Shown: positions 1-11,135 of the stretch, piece by piece
Position numbering within the stretch: the stretch's first letter is position 1
How the letters are laid out: each line of letters starts with the position of its first letter
Origin: Gnetum montanum
Taxonomy: Eukaryota; Streptophyta; Gnetopsida; Gnetales; Gnetaceae
Direction of reading: 5' to 3'
DNA length: 64,000 nt
NCBI GenBank assembly: GCA_015680685.1
Contig: MNCI01023285.1
Span: 56,592-120,591, forward strand
Translations under genes and position numbers: made by a program
Notes under the pieces: generated by a model
Database searches by the model: none
The model's input: the letters and a program-made list of their open reading frames with translations, nothing else
What the model was told of the DNA's origin: nothing

Positions 1-410
1 ATTTGGTGCACCACCTTCCTTATCTCAACCAACATCCTTCGATCATACACATGGGCCACCATCCATTAGTACTCCAATTCCAAATCCAACCAATGAATCT
101 ACAAGCGTGGGAAGACAAAAAAATCCATGCATACCATATCATGCTCAAGGGTGAAATCGTGGGCCAGTCATCTATAATGTTAACAAACCTCAAAACCTGA
201 CCCACCATACATTTAACCAAAGTGTGTTACCAATAATTTTTCTACCCAACTACCACACCACCAATAGACACCTAATGGTTGGGATATGAATGGTTACCAA
301 CATTTCATACATTCATGGATCTTATTAATCCACTTATTAATCCTTGTCACGGCCAAATGTTTAGTCATGGGGGTCACCCCTTATTCTAATATTTAGGATT
401 CTTAAGTGTT
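1..410 (+). pseudogene. gag-like Pro/Asn/His-rich coding remnant
   Basis: Reading from base 2 gives a proline-, asparagine- and histidine-rich frame (for example THGPPSISTPIPNPTNES) interrupted by TGA stops, the low-complexity composition typical of the C-terminal half of plant gypsy gag proteins. It runs off the left edge. It ends near AGTCATGGGGG (363-373), an 11-mer that also occurs four times in the element at 4458-11130. I cannot assign a family. It could equally be a chance proline-rich frame. Confidence 0.3.
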
Positions 411-1216
411 TTTCATCTTTTTTGTTTTACAATTTTTTGTTATTTTCCTATTTCTTCACCCAATTTTTCCTATTTCTTCCAATTTTTTCTAGTTGTTGTT
501 TTCATTTTCTTTTGTAATCTTGCTTGCAAATAAAATGATCGTGTTGCCCATTGGGGTGAGGTTTTCTCTATGTTGTCGAATCATAAGGGACTGATTATTT
601 AGACATTGAGACCATGACATCCATCCACTCATTCCATTAATAAGAGGTTCTTGCCTTGGTCATAATGGTAATCTTTTCCATCATCCAACTAAAAATAACT
701 TCATAATCATTGTGTCTAGATAGAAGAGTGCAGAACCAAGGTGGAATGTAAAGGGTGTGACATAAAGGGGATTTGTGGATTCTCTTTGGTGACTTCTGTT
801 TGTTCTATCATGTTGTGGAGGTTGTAACCATATCCTTGTAGATTGAACGAAAAATGGAAGTAAGAGTAACTTCAAAAAACACTGAATAAATTTTTATGGG
901 TCCCATTGGATAGACATGTACCCATGCCTAAAGGTTGGTGGCCTTTTAGAACCAATATATATATATATATATATATATAATAACTATGCCATAATACGCT
1001 CCTCCCTTGGACAAAACGCTAAGTGATGTTACTCCTTGTGACTCTGATAGTATTATGGTTGTTCACTGGTATGATGAAACAATGCGATGCCACTACAGAA
1101 AACAAGAAGCCTTACTTTCCTAGGTTGTGTGAATGTATTGTATGTTTTTCTGAATGTTTTTGTTAACAAAAGTGGTGAGAAATGTATTTTATTCATGTAA
1201 TTAATACACTTTGACA
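411..1216 (+). other. AT-rich LTR-like tract with (AT)n microsatellite
   Basis: T-rich sequence, then an (AT)n run at about 955-979, ending in a stretch that abuts a tRNA-iMet-like primer binding site at 1217-1227. The position just upstream of the primer site suggests the last few hundred bases are a decayed 5' LTR of a plus-strand Ty1/copia element. The LTR start and the partner LTR were not found. Confidence 0.3.
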
Positions 1217-1227
1217 TGGTATCAAAG
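1217..1227 (+). other. tRNA-iMet-like primer binding site
   Basis: TGGTATCAAAG differs at one base from the canonical plant retrotransposon primer site TGGTATCAGAG, complementary to the 3' end of initiator methionine tRNA. It directly follows AT-rich LTR-like sequence ending TTTGACA, as expected at an LTR/interior junction. Confidence 0.45.
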
Positions 1228-3894
1228 AAATGTTAATTTTGAAGGAAAAGAAGTGGTTAGTGATATAACTAAATGAAAATTGAAATTACAAAGAAGATAG
1301 TTAAATAGATCAAATACTGAGAAATAATGGATTAAGAATATATTAAAGGTTGTAAGAAGTGACCTTGTGAACCAACAATAAAAGGAGGAGTGAATGGAAA
1401 ACTTGATTACCAAAAGAGAAGAAATGTCATGAACTAATCAAAAATTGTATCCAATCTTGTGGGAACTATTCGAACTCTTGAAGAAGGTGGAGTATGCATC
1501 CATAAAATAGAGTGAAAAGATTGATGGTCCAATATCTCCAAATTTATGTAGAAGATATTTTGGAAAGAATAAAGAACATTATGATATTTATATAAGAAAT
1601 AAAAAGAGAGTAAGACTGGATAAAAGAGGAACTTGCTGAAGTAAAAGTAAAAAGTCAGATGAATAAAGGTTATATTAATGTTTTAAACTAGAAGTTCCAT
1701 AGAAATAATAACTAGAGATCAAGCAACCAAAGATATAATTGGAATAAACAAAAAAATAGATTCCATATGAAAGGGAAAGAAATTAATGTTTTATTTAGTG
1801 CAATTATTTGCATTTTTACCTTGTAAACACTTTCACTATTATAATAAGTAAAGAAAGTAAATTTTTATACTTATTGTTGTCATTCCTATTAATGATGTGA
1901 AAGTCCAATAAATAAGACCTATTTCTACAAATAATAACTCTTGATAATATTGACATGAGATAAAGAATTCACAAAAGTAAATAAGTACAAACTCTTCCAT
2001 ATGATTTATTTGAATGAAAAATTCCTATGCAATATTTATAGAACACTAAGTTTAGAATCCTAGTAATCGAGAAAACATCATCTTTACAACAAGAAAGAAG
2101 TCTTAAGTGGCTTGTTTGTGCCTACAACTTAGTACAATTAGTGAACCTATTAGAAGAGATGCAAAAAACAAGAACTATTGGGCAAGAAACAAATTGAAGT
2201 GAAATGTTGAGTATGATGGAGGATACTCTGGTGGCTTCTACCAGAAACATGATGGAAAGATACAAATTTTCCATGTTTACCAAACTAGTCAATAACAAAT
2301 TTGAAGTGGACTACTTCAAAAATCAAAAGGTGAAATTTAAGAAATTAGGACTAAAATGATACCTAGATGCTACACTACAAAATGACAATGTAATTCCTTC
2401 CCATATAATCCATGAAGGATTGTGAACATACTAGAATGGAAGATTTGCTATCAAATTCATGGGCGTTTAACGAAAAATTGAGATTTTAGCAAGATTAATC
2501 AAGTATGTTTTTAAGAATACCTTTAAATTTTGTCCTACAATTAATACCAAATTTGTGTCCAAGGTAAATTTCCAAGAAATATTTTACAACTCTTTTATGT
2601 GGGATGAAAATAAGACATGGATAAAACTTATCTATTTGAAAGATCCATAGAGGTCCATAGCCAAAATCTTCATGAATTATATCCTTTACAAAGATAGACA
2701 AAATTAAATGAGCTCTAATGCATAGAAGATCTACATAGTATAGAAGCATGATGCAAAATTTTCTTGGGTAAGACATACCATGATGAAGGCCAATGAACAA
2801 CTTGTGAAATGTTTTCATGAAAAGTAACAATATGTTATACTTTGAGTATAGATATGCCATTTCATATATATTTAAATTTATCTACAAGAAAGGATTACCA
2901 TCTAAAAAATACCTAATCCCTCCAACAATCCATCATGTATACTCTGTACATAGAGTGGATGTGAAGATTAAAGATCCCAAGGAGTAGAAAGAAGAAATTA
3001 ATAGAACTAAATAACTATTATCACCAAATTCAAGAAAGTAACACTAGATTCCATGATGAACATGTTAGATAATGAAGAGCATGAAGATGATCAACCTTTG
3101 ATTATAAAGAGAAGGAGAAGAGAAAAATAAGAAATTTTAGGCTAGAGTAGTAATTCAATGATAAAACATTTAAAACCAAATGTAAACATCCTAAAACTAA
3201 TCTCAAAGGATGTTGTTGAAACAATAAAGTATGAGTACATTTCAAATTCAACATTGGAGGGCTATTCTATGGAAATCTATAAGAAACAACAAATTAGTAT
3301 AATAAGTAGTGAAGAGAATTTAGAGAAACATTATTAAGACACTATTACATAAGGTTGATAGTGATGACAAATAAATGTTAAAGAAAATTTTAGAATATTC
3401 AAGAACCATGTACTATAACATTGTTATGCTTGCTTATTTCTAATAAATTAAGATTCCACAAGAGATGGAATGAATTGCAAATCAACAAGTTTTAAAAAAC
3501 TTTGTAGATGAATACAAAGTTAATTTTTAAAGTGCACTAGAATTAGCTATTCAATATTTGAATACTAGACTGATCATAAATCCTCTTCATAGGAGTAATC
3601 TTATGAGAACATTCATAAGTAGATATGTATAGTCTATGCTACACTTTACCAGCACAAAGGTCATAATAGAAGAGATCATGAGCATAATGGAAAGCTTAAA
3701 GATATCAAAGAATTTTAGGTATATAAGAAAGTTGTTGCAATGAAATTAGAATATGCAAAAGAGTATGAGAAGCTATAGGAAATGGGCTCTATAAATATTG
3801 AAAAATTGATGACGACAACGAACATGCAAAAATTAAACATATGAAATTAGTAATTGATAAATGAGATATTAAGAAGAATTTGAAAGTATTGATT
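1228..3894. other. Decayed retroelement interior, no recognisable domain
   Basis: AT-rich, stop-riddled sequence downstream of the 1217 primer site. The plus strand between about 2500 and 3360 is weakly coding-like (an acidic stretch followed by a run of basic residues near 3050-3130), but no protein family could be recognised. A 121-codon minus-strand open frame at 2495-2860 has no recognisable motif and is probably fortuitous. Confidence 0.3.
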
Positions 3895-4452
3895 TTTCTG
3901 ATGTGTTTTGATTTCTTGTGTAGCACATGTTCATTTGATAATTGGATGGTTACTGTGTTATCACAAATTTGTTTGATTGGAAGAAAAACTTAGAATCCTA
4001 AGTATGTTATAAGTTTCTTGAGCTAAAGTAGATGTTTTGTGCACTCAGCCATAGCTATGAATTCAACTTTACAAGTTGAGAGATTGATTAAAGTTTGTTT
4101 TTCTATTTCCATTATATTGCATTGTCTCCATGGAATATTATGACTCTTGATGTAGATTTTCTATCATTATGATCTCCTTTCCAATCAACATCTGAATAAA
4201 CATGAAATTATCCATTCCCTTTGGTATAGATGAATCCATGATTTGCTACGCCTTTAATGTATCTTAGAACATGTGTGAGAGCATTAAGGTCACTTTGCCT
4301 TGGTTCTTGCATGAATCATGATAGGTATGATGTAGAAAACTCAAAATCTAATCTTGGGTGACATAAAAATATAATAGTTTCAATCATACTTCTATATTGG
4401 GTTACATCCTTAAGAGGGATGTTGTCATTCTATTGAAGCTTTATATTGTGAG
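3895..4452 (-). pseudogene. Ty1/copia RT-RNase H remnant (3' part)
   Basis: On the minus strand this reads as the end of a copia polyprotein. Recognisable stretches are RYIKGVANHGFIYTKG, YSDVDWKGDHNDRKSTS (the RNase H core, normally YSDADWAGD..DRKSTSG) and STCKVEFIAMAEC (normally SSTEAEYIA). Several stops break the frame. It is the downstream part of the same copia element that resumes at 11136; the two halves are separated by the gypsy element at 4458-11130 with its GAAGT duplication. It is non-functional. Confidence 0.75.
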
Positions 4453-4457
4453 GAAGT

Positions 4458-5347
4458 TGATGAGTGGCGAGGTACCCCTACACTCAACCATACGAATACG
4501 AGTGTAGCATGTGCAATCCGGTTGAACTCCATAGACTAAGTGCCTACACGCCCCATGGAACACTTAGGGTTAATCATTCGTTGTCTTCCCAGACTTACTT
4601 GTATTTGTCACGGTATGGTTAAGTAAGTCCGAGGTATATGATTTTTATGGTCTTTTTAGTTTATATCTCCTATGTTATTGAGGTGAAGGGTAGAGAGACT
4701 AATTACTAACTCTAACTAACGAACTAAGTCTAAATTAACCTAGTGTCAGCATCCGTTCCCACTTACTGTACACACCCTGAACCGATGCAATCGTGGCTAC
4801 CAAACGCTAATCGTTGTTGGGATCACCATGCGTAACGCACGTGCTTGAAGCGGTCATATTGAGGCACTTAACTAGGAGAGAAGGGTTGAGAAAGCTAAGC
4901 TAAGAGGAAAGGGTAAGAGAATCTAATCTAGCGTAAGTGTGATGAGCATCCGTTCCTTGATCATCCGTACACATCTTTAAATGCTCGTAATCAAGTCATA
5001 CTCATTTCTTGTTACTAGGAGATAAGGGTGAGAGAGAAAACAATAAATAACATTAAATAAAATCCTAATTAGCCTATTCCATGCACTGCAAGGTCTATCC
5101 AAGAAGCTCGTCTTTATTGTTGTACACAAACTTGTGTTCAGGTACAATGTTTGCTTGAATAAAGATCCGTTCACTTTAGGACTCCTACTGCGGGCATATG
5201 GAAATTAATCTATCTCTAGAGTGATCAATCTGCCAGAGTTTCCCTACTGTCTAGCCTAGGATGAGGAAACAAGGGAGAGCCGCCTCTTATTTATAGATAT
5301 GACGGCGCACCACGATATCATGGCCCATGCGATATCACGTCTCATCA
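4458..5347 (-). repeat. 3' LTR of the gypsy element
   Basis: About 890 bp, closely similar along its whole length to 10231-11130, with mostly C/T and G/A differences. It contains a TATA-like tatttata on the plus strand near 5289 (minus-strand TATAAATA). A 65-codon minus-strand open frame (4977-5174) is repeated nearly identically in the other LTR at 10746-10943; this reflects LTR identity and is not evidence of a gene. Confidence 0.88.
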
Positions 5348-7620
5348 TACCCCCATGACTGAATGAAAACTTGTCCTCGAGTTCCTTACAAAATATTGGG
5401 GAGGTATGGGATTATTGACTGAATGGAACTAATGGGATGACTTGTGAATGGATCATCATTACAAGACTTGACAAAACTAGTGTTCATGACAACAAGAGTG
5501 AACACCTTATTACATTAACATCAGGCCTCATTTGGTAGCTGAGAAAGAGAGAGAGAAAGAAGTGTTGCTACTGCCAACGCCAAGATTGCTCCTGTCGTTG
5601 TCCATCTGTATGCGTGTCATGGATCTTGCTCCTTGCATTGCTGCTTCCAACACTGCTCCATTCCAAGTGTTTGCTCCAAATCCAATCTGTTATTGTATGA
5701 TTGCCATCTGCACACACAACACAATCTTATATTAGCAAGAGTAAATGAATCATCATGTAATTAATACCTTGCTTCGGTGTAAGTCCATTGGCTAGGTTGT
5801 GGTATGACTGATTGCGGATCTAGAGATATAATATTGATGACTACCGAAGGTGTAGGGGTTAGGAAAAAATCAAAAAAATCGGGGCTAGGAGAAAATCTAA
5901 AAAATTGGGCCCCGTACCCCCATGACTAATCGCGAACCTCCAGTAGCGTTAGAATGGAGAAAGAAAAAGGAACAAAAAAGATAGATAAAAAGGGACAACT
6001 ATGACATCGATGAAATGGATGTCGAGATGGGAATGAACAAAGTAAAAATAATTGCAAAAATGTTAGGGGAAAGAATTTAACTTGTGCCCAAAATAGGAAT
6101 GTCAGTGGGTCCTCCCCAAAGTAGGCTCATGCCCTTGATGCCCTGACAATCCCACATTCAAAGAGTCCGTAGGCTCTGGCAATGTCCTTTGGAACAAGAG
6201 TTAAAGTCTTAACTGCAAGAATTTACCAAAAAGAAAACAATGCATCAACCAAAATATACATTAATGATACAATCGACAATGAGGTGAATAATGGAGCGAA
6301 GGATGGCGGGAAGAGAATGGAATGGAATCCCAAGAACAAGGTGGTGTACAGCCCCTTGTGTGTTTCATGATTAATGTGACTTGGCAAATCTCATTCCAAC
6401 TTCGGCCTCAACCCAACCACATCCAGTGACTTCGCATTAATGCATTCGGCTAATCCATAAACTTGAGTAACAAGAATTCCTTTGCCCAAGAGCCACCACC
6501 ATTCCGACGAAGCAAAGGAGAAGAGAATGGGAAGCAAGAAGGGCCTTAGTTAGAGGGAACATTTTTAGTTCCATAACCAGTGCTTGTAGCCCAAGGATTA
6601 TTTTGTCTAAGGGGTGTGCTTTTAATTCTCACTTTTTTTTCTCTTTTTCCTTTTTTTTTGTTTTTTTTTGTTTTGTGTTTTTATGCGTGAGAACCACACC
6701 ATGCAAAGAATTCTTATTCTTATTGTCTCAGCTTCTGATAATTGGGTAACATTGGAATGGCAAGAAAACTCAAGAAGAAAACATCCAAGCACCCAAGAGA
6801 ATGGCCAACACAAAAGCATCAAGTTCCCTTGAAGTCACACCCTTGTCAAACCTTGAGTCCTTCCTTAGTTTGAGAAATGCCCAGTCACCAATTCGTTAAA
6901 GTTCTTATTATGAAGGGGACTATACATTTCCAAGCCGAGAGAGACCATAGAAATTGGTGGATGGATGGATGAAGTGATCTCATTGCTTGCCATATCAAAA
7001 AAAACATACCTTAATATCAACATCATGACTTAAAGGTAAAAACCAAACATTAGCAATCAATGAAAAATAGTTCATACCATCATGAAAAACACTTATTGGA
7101 TGACAAACTTACAGGGTTGATCACATACACACACACACACACACAAAATGGAAAAGTATAACGATGTTGTAAAACAAAAAAAAAGAAGAGTTAAACAAAT
7201 GTGTAAAACAAAAACAAGAAAAGTTAAAGAAATTTGTAAAACAAAAATGTGTAAGAAAAAAAGTTGTAAGACAAAAAGGTGTAAAACAAAAACTAAAAAG
7301 AACTAAGGGCTCCAAATGATTAGCATAGGGGGCCATCTCCCCCATGACTGAATTGTAAGGGAGAGATTCGAAATAATGAATGTCTATTTGAATTTCGTAG
7401 AAGTGCCCAACTTCTCCCAACTGATGTTCTTAGATTAAGGGGTGGAAGTTGGTGACGCTCATACTCCAATGTATCTATGCCTTCGTTGTTAACATGAGTT
7501 GTACTCCCAATTCATTTTGTGCATATTGGTTTGCTCTTTCTAGTAGCTGTCAACCACGAGGTATCTACTACTGGTGTGGTTGCTACATACAGGCATCCGT
7601 GGAGTTTTATATCTTGGGCA
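5348..7620 (-). other. Element interior without pol: PPT, cargo-like sequence, repeats
   Basis: Just inside the 3' LTR the minus strand reads AGTCATGGGGGTA, the likely polypurine tract (about 5348-5360). The rest, where pol would normally lie, has no retroelement domain. It is relatively GC-balanced around 6060-6860 and contains stretches that look unrelated to the flanks. It holds an (AC)n run at 7127-7144 and a degenerate A-rich repeat at about 7165-7300 built on gtaaaacaaaaa. The PPT 11-mer recurs at 5917-5927 and 7339-7349. Captured host DNA is possible but unproven. Confidence 0.5.
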
Positions 7621-7622
7621 CA

Positions 7623-8159
7623 CTAATTACATGGAAGAGATGCTGAACATTCTTCCATGTCATCACCCTCTGAGTCACTGTGTGTGATGCATGAAACTTT
7701 CTTCTTCTCAATCTTTCCATAAATGTTTATCTTAGATATCTGCAAGGAAAGATCGTGGATCCTTAGGTACACATCTACTATACTCAGCCATGGTCTTTCC
7801 ATTATAATTGGGAAGCCCCCGTTGTTGCTTTTAACTTCTATCACTAGGAAGTCAGCTAGGTAGGACCAACCACACACAGTGGTAATGATGTCCTCCACCA
7901 ATCCCAAGGGAATAATGATGGACTAGTTTGCCAGCTCTAGTTGAATGTTGCTCTTTTTAAGTTGGGGTAGGTTCCAGGCTTGATACATTTCTCGTGATAT
8001 TAGGTTGACTCTGGAACTTGAGTTAAGAAGAGCCTTATGTGGTGCATTCCCGGTGATTTGTAAATAGATTAAGGGACTCCCAGGGTTAGATAGTTTCCTA
8101 GGAAGGTGGCCTACCTTGATCCAGTCGGTTATGGTATGCATTAACATAACCGTATGCAT
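7623..8159 (-). pseudogene. Retroviral-type aspartic protease, gypsy element
   Basis: Two consecutive minus-strand frames match the two halves of a plant gypsy protease. The first contains APHKALLNSSSRVNLIS, aligned with the usual ALIDxGSSVNLIS active-site segment. The second contains DFLVIEVKSNNGGFPIIMERPWL, aligned with the flap and C-terminal GRPWL segment. The catalytic aspartate is replaced by asparagine (codon at plus 8022-8024, GAC to AAC) and the following glycine by serine, both G-to-A changes. The enzyme would be dead. It follows gag and is followed by non-coding interior. Confidence 0.72.
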
Positions 8160-8345
8160 ACAACTCTGTTGTTGGACTGAAGGGTGCTCTGAAGTGTTAG
8201 ATGGTGGAGGAGTATACCTAGACTCAACTGTTTGTTGTTATAAGAGCTTGTCTAGGCTTCTGGTTCTGAAGAAAGGTCTTCTCTTTTTACAGTTGTCAGA
8301 ACTAGCAGTAGGTTGAATATTTACAGCTCTTGCAGTGTTACATTG

Positions 8346-10086
8346 CTATGGTTGAGTAGGGAGTTCCCCTTGCATTGTTGGAGCATGAGGTGTTGTGGGA
8401 ACTACAGGTGGAAGAGGTGCAGATGGAGTTAGAGGATGGTAAGTATGTGGGGTGCCTCCCAGAGGAGAAGGAGTCCTCCTAAAGTACTCTCGAACTTGGT
8501 AGTGACATTGGGGAGTTGTGTGACTCATGGAGTCACTTGGAGAAATCGGCTGCTGCATGTAATATCCATAAGGATCAGGCTGCTGGTAAGGGTATTGATG
8601 TTTAGGCAGTGGCATCCCCCATGACTGTGGGTATTGCCACTATTGATGTTGTTTGATGGGTTGTGGTGGAGTTCCACTTGGATAATACGTTAAGGGTTGG
8701 TGGAATTGTCTTGGGTTACCTTGGGGATAAGGTAACCTACGGGGTGTTTGCCATTTGTTGAGTCTCGAGTTAAGTGCATACACCCTAGAATCTTGTAGAT
8801 GTCAGATGATTGGACAACATCCCTTAGGATGGTCATAGTGGCAGATCTCACNNNNNNNNNNNNNNNNNNNNNNTGGAGTACGTGTGATACTTATCATTGA
8901 ACAGTTCTAACATCGTACTCCACCTCCTGATGGTTTCCAGTTCCAAGGACCAGTACCAACTCTCTGCTTCCTTAATGAGTGTCCTGGGAAACAACTTAAG
9001 TTTCTGCCACTTGTTTTCAATGTTTTGCAAGGCACAGGCATCATAGAATGCCTATAAATGATGTTGTGGATTAGCGTTGTATCCCCCCTCAAAGCGTGGG
9101 ATATTGTTCATGTCTAAACGCTTGATTCGACTATCTTTTAAATGCCTTGTTGGGATCCTCACTGCCTCCATGATGTCTAGCATGCTTCGGGTGGCCAGTA
9201 GGGGCTCATCATGATCGTCTCTTTCATGACGTCTATGATGTCTCCATTGTTCCCTACTTTCCCTTCATTCATGCCCTTATTCTCTTGATTGCCCTCGTCC
9301 TCTCTCTCGACTCTCTCATCAAGGTCTCTCATTTTTTTTACTTTTATCCTCTCTGTTATGCTCTTCATGATTGCGCCTAGAGGTGGAAGGAGAGGGTGAG
9401 TGATGTGAAGAAGGGGAAGAGGAAGGAGAACCATAGCTATGGCGATGTTTTTTACCTTCTCTTCTATGGCTTCAGCCCCGATCGTGGTGATGATCTAAGT
9501 GCCCGTCCTTGTCATTTGTTGTTGTTCCCTCTGTGAACATTTGGTGTTCACGTGGATCAGAACCAGGGTTGTGTATCATGGATTGTAGGTTCTGATGCCC
9601 CACCTCCTCACTCTCGTTAGGAGGAGGAACATCTTTCGATAGCGAACCAGTCACAAGTGGTTCACCATCTCCAATTTCACTTAGGACGTGCGGGACCTCC
9701 TTGCCCTTCAACAGTGTATGTTAGCTCTCCTGCCTTAAGTCCCTCATATGTTGTAAAGCTGTGGGATAGTAATCCCTTGAGTCAAAGTCTTCCACAACGT
9801 ATTCTGCATATAATTCTGTCATGCCAATCTGTGCCAAAGCACAGAGAAGCATGTTTGGGACTGATCGATCTAGAGGTAACACGATGTTACCTTGCAAATC
9901 TCTCCACCGCACCTATTCATCTTGATGAAGGATAAAAGTAAAGTTGGGGATATACTCATCAGGATGAGTATATGTCAACTTATATTGCTGAGGAACTGAC
10001 GGATTTAGGTTATGTGTTTTTGATTGCCGACTGTTCTTTGTATTATCCCTAGGTGAAGTGCTTTTGTGAGAAGAAGAAGAAGACAT
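8346..10086 (-). pseudogene. gag of the non-autonomous gypsy element
   Basis: The likely start is the ATG whose complement is at 10084-10086 (MSSSSSHKSTSPRDN), about 125 bases inside the primer site. The frame then runs with stops (TAG near 9914, TAA near 9724, TGA near 9475). The central part (about 8848-9110) matches the retrotransposon gag capsid fold: LKLFPRTLIKEAESWYWSLE followed by LELFNDKYHTYS. The N-terminal part is acidic and Ser/Asp/Glu-rich, then Arg/His/Ser-rich. The C-terminal part (8346-8615) is Pro/Gln/Tyr-rich. A 22-base gap lies at 8852-8873. No zinc knuckle was seen. Not functional as it stands. Confidence 0.72.
8852..8873. other. Assembly gap (22 N)
   Basis: Run of N within the gag capsid region of the gypsy element. 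Confidence 0.98.
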
Positions 10087-10211
10087 GATGTCTTATTAGT
10101 GTGCTCTTTAATTATTATATAATTTTTTCCATTTGATTAACCCGAAGGTTTGTTTAGGCTCCCAACGATGTGAGTGATGTCCTATGTTCTATTTAGCGCA
10201 CAAACACTTAG

Positions 10212-10229
10212 TCCCCGGCAACGACGCCA
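10212..10229 (-). other. tRNA-Asp primer binding site
   Basis: The minus strand reads TGGCGTCGTTGCCGGGGA, one mismatch from the plant tRNA-Asp 3' end complement TGGCGCCGTTGCCGGGGA. It lies one base inside the LTR at 10231 and fixes the element's orientation as minus. This primer is typical of Athila/Tat-type gypsy elements. Confidence 0.88.
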
Positions 10230-10230
10230 A

Positions 10231-11130
10231 TGATGAGTGGTGAGGTACCCCTACACTCAACCATACAAATACGAGCGTAGCATGCATGATCTGGTCGAAC
10301 TCTGCAGACTAAGTGCCTACACGCCCCATGGAACACTTAGGGTTAATCGTTCGTTGTCTTCCCAGACTTGTATTTGTCATGGTATGGTTAAGGAAGTCCG
10401 AGGTATATGATTTTTATGGTCTTTTCGGTTTATATCTCCTATGCTATTGAGGTGAAGGGTAGAGAGACTAATTACTAACTCTAACTAATGAACTAAGTCT
10501 AAATTAACCTAGCGTCAACATCCGTTCCCACTTACCGTACACACCCTGAATCGATGCAACCGTGGCTACCAAACGCTAATCGTTGCTGGGATCACCACGT
10601 GTAATGCACGTGCTCGAAGAGGTCGTACTAAGGCACTTAACTAGGTGAGAAGGGTTAAGAAAGCTAAGCTAAGAGGAAAGGGTAAGAGAATCTAATCTAG
10701 CCTAAGTGCGATGAGCATCCGTTCCTTGATCATCCATACACATCTTTAAATGCTCGTAATCAAGTCGTACTCATTCCGCGTTACTAGGAGATAAGGGTGA
10801 GAGAGAAAACAATAAATAACATTAAATAAAATCCTAATTAGCCTATTCCATGCACTGCAAGGTTTATCCAAGAAGCTTGTCTTTATTGCTGTACACAAAC
10901 TTGTGTTCAGGTACAATGTTTGCTCGAATAAAGATCCGTTCACTTTAAGGCTCCTACTGTGGGCACATGGAAATTAATCTATCTCTAGAGTGATCAATTT
11001 GCCAAAGTTTCCCTACTGTCTAGCCTAGGATGAGGAAACAAGGGAGAGTTGCCTCTTATTTATAGATATGACGGTGCATCGCGATATCACGTACGCGATA
11101 TCGCGGCCCCTGTGATATCGCGTCTCATTA
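10231..11130 (-). repeat. 5' LTR of the gypsy element
   Basis: About 900 bp, starting TGATGAGTGG and ending CTCATTA on the plus strand. A TATA box (minus-strand TATAAATAAG) lies at about 11053-11064. Close to its outer end is a cluster of GATATC-centred palindromes, including the perfect 12-mer CGCGATATCGCG (11094-11105). It is about 10 bp longer than the other LTR because of one extra palindrome unit. Confidence 0.88.
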
Positions 11131-11135
11131 GAAGT

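Larger units (their letters stand above)
4458..11130 (-). mobile_element. Non-autonomous Ty3/gypsy LTR retrotransposon
   Basis: A complete LTR element on the minus strand. The two LTRs (10231-11130 and 4458-5347) both begin TGATGAG on the plus strand and end CTCATCA or CTCATTA. A perfect 5-bp target duplication GAAGT lies at 4453-4457 and 11131-11135. The primer site next to the right LTR matches tRNA-Asp, as in plant Athila/Tat-type gypsy elements. The interior encodes a broken gag and an aspartic protease, but no reverse transcriptase, RNase H or integrase is visible. About 2.3 kb of unrelated sequence lies between protease and 3' LTR. It must have been mobilised in trans. It interrupts an older copia pol, so it is the younger of the two. 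Confidence 0.88.

Noticed and set aside
4977-5174. 65-codon minus-strand frame, nearly identical to one at 10746-10943
   Set aside because: Both lie inside LTRs of one element; the conservation is LTR identity, with no known domain.
7121-7420. 99-codon minus-strand frame ending in a VCVCVCM run
   Set aside because: Product of the (AC)n microsatellite and A-rich repeats; no coding character.
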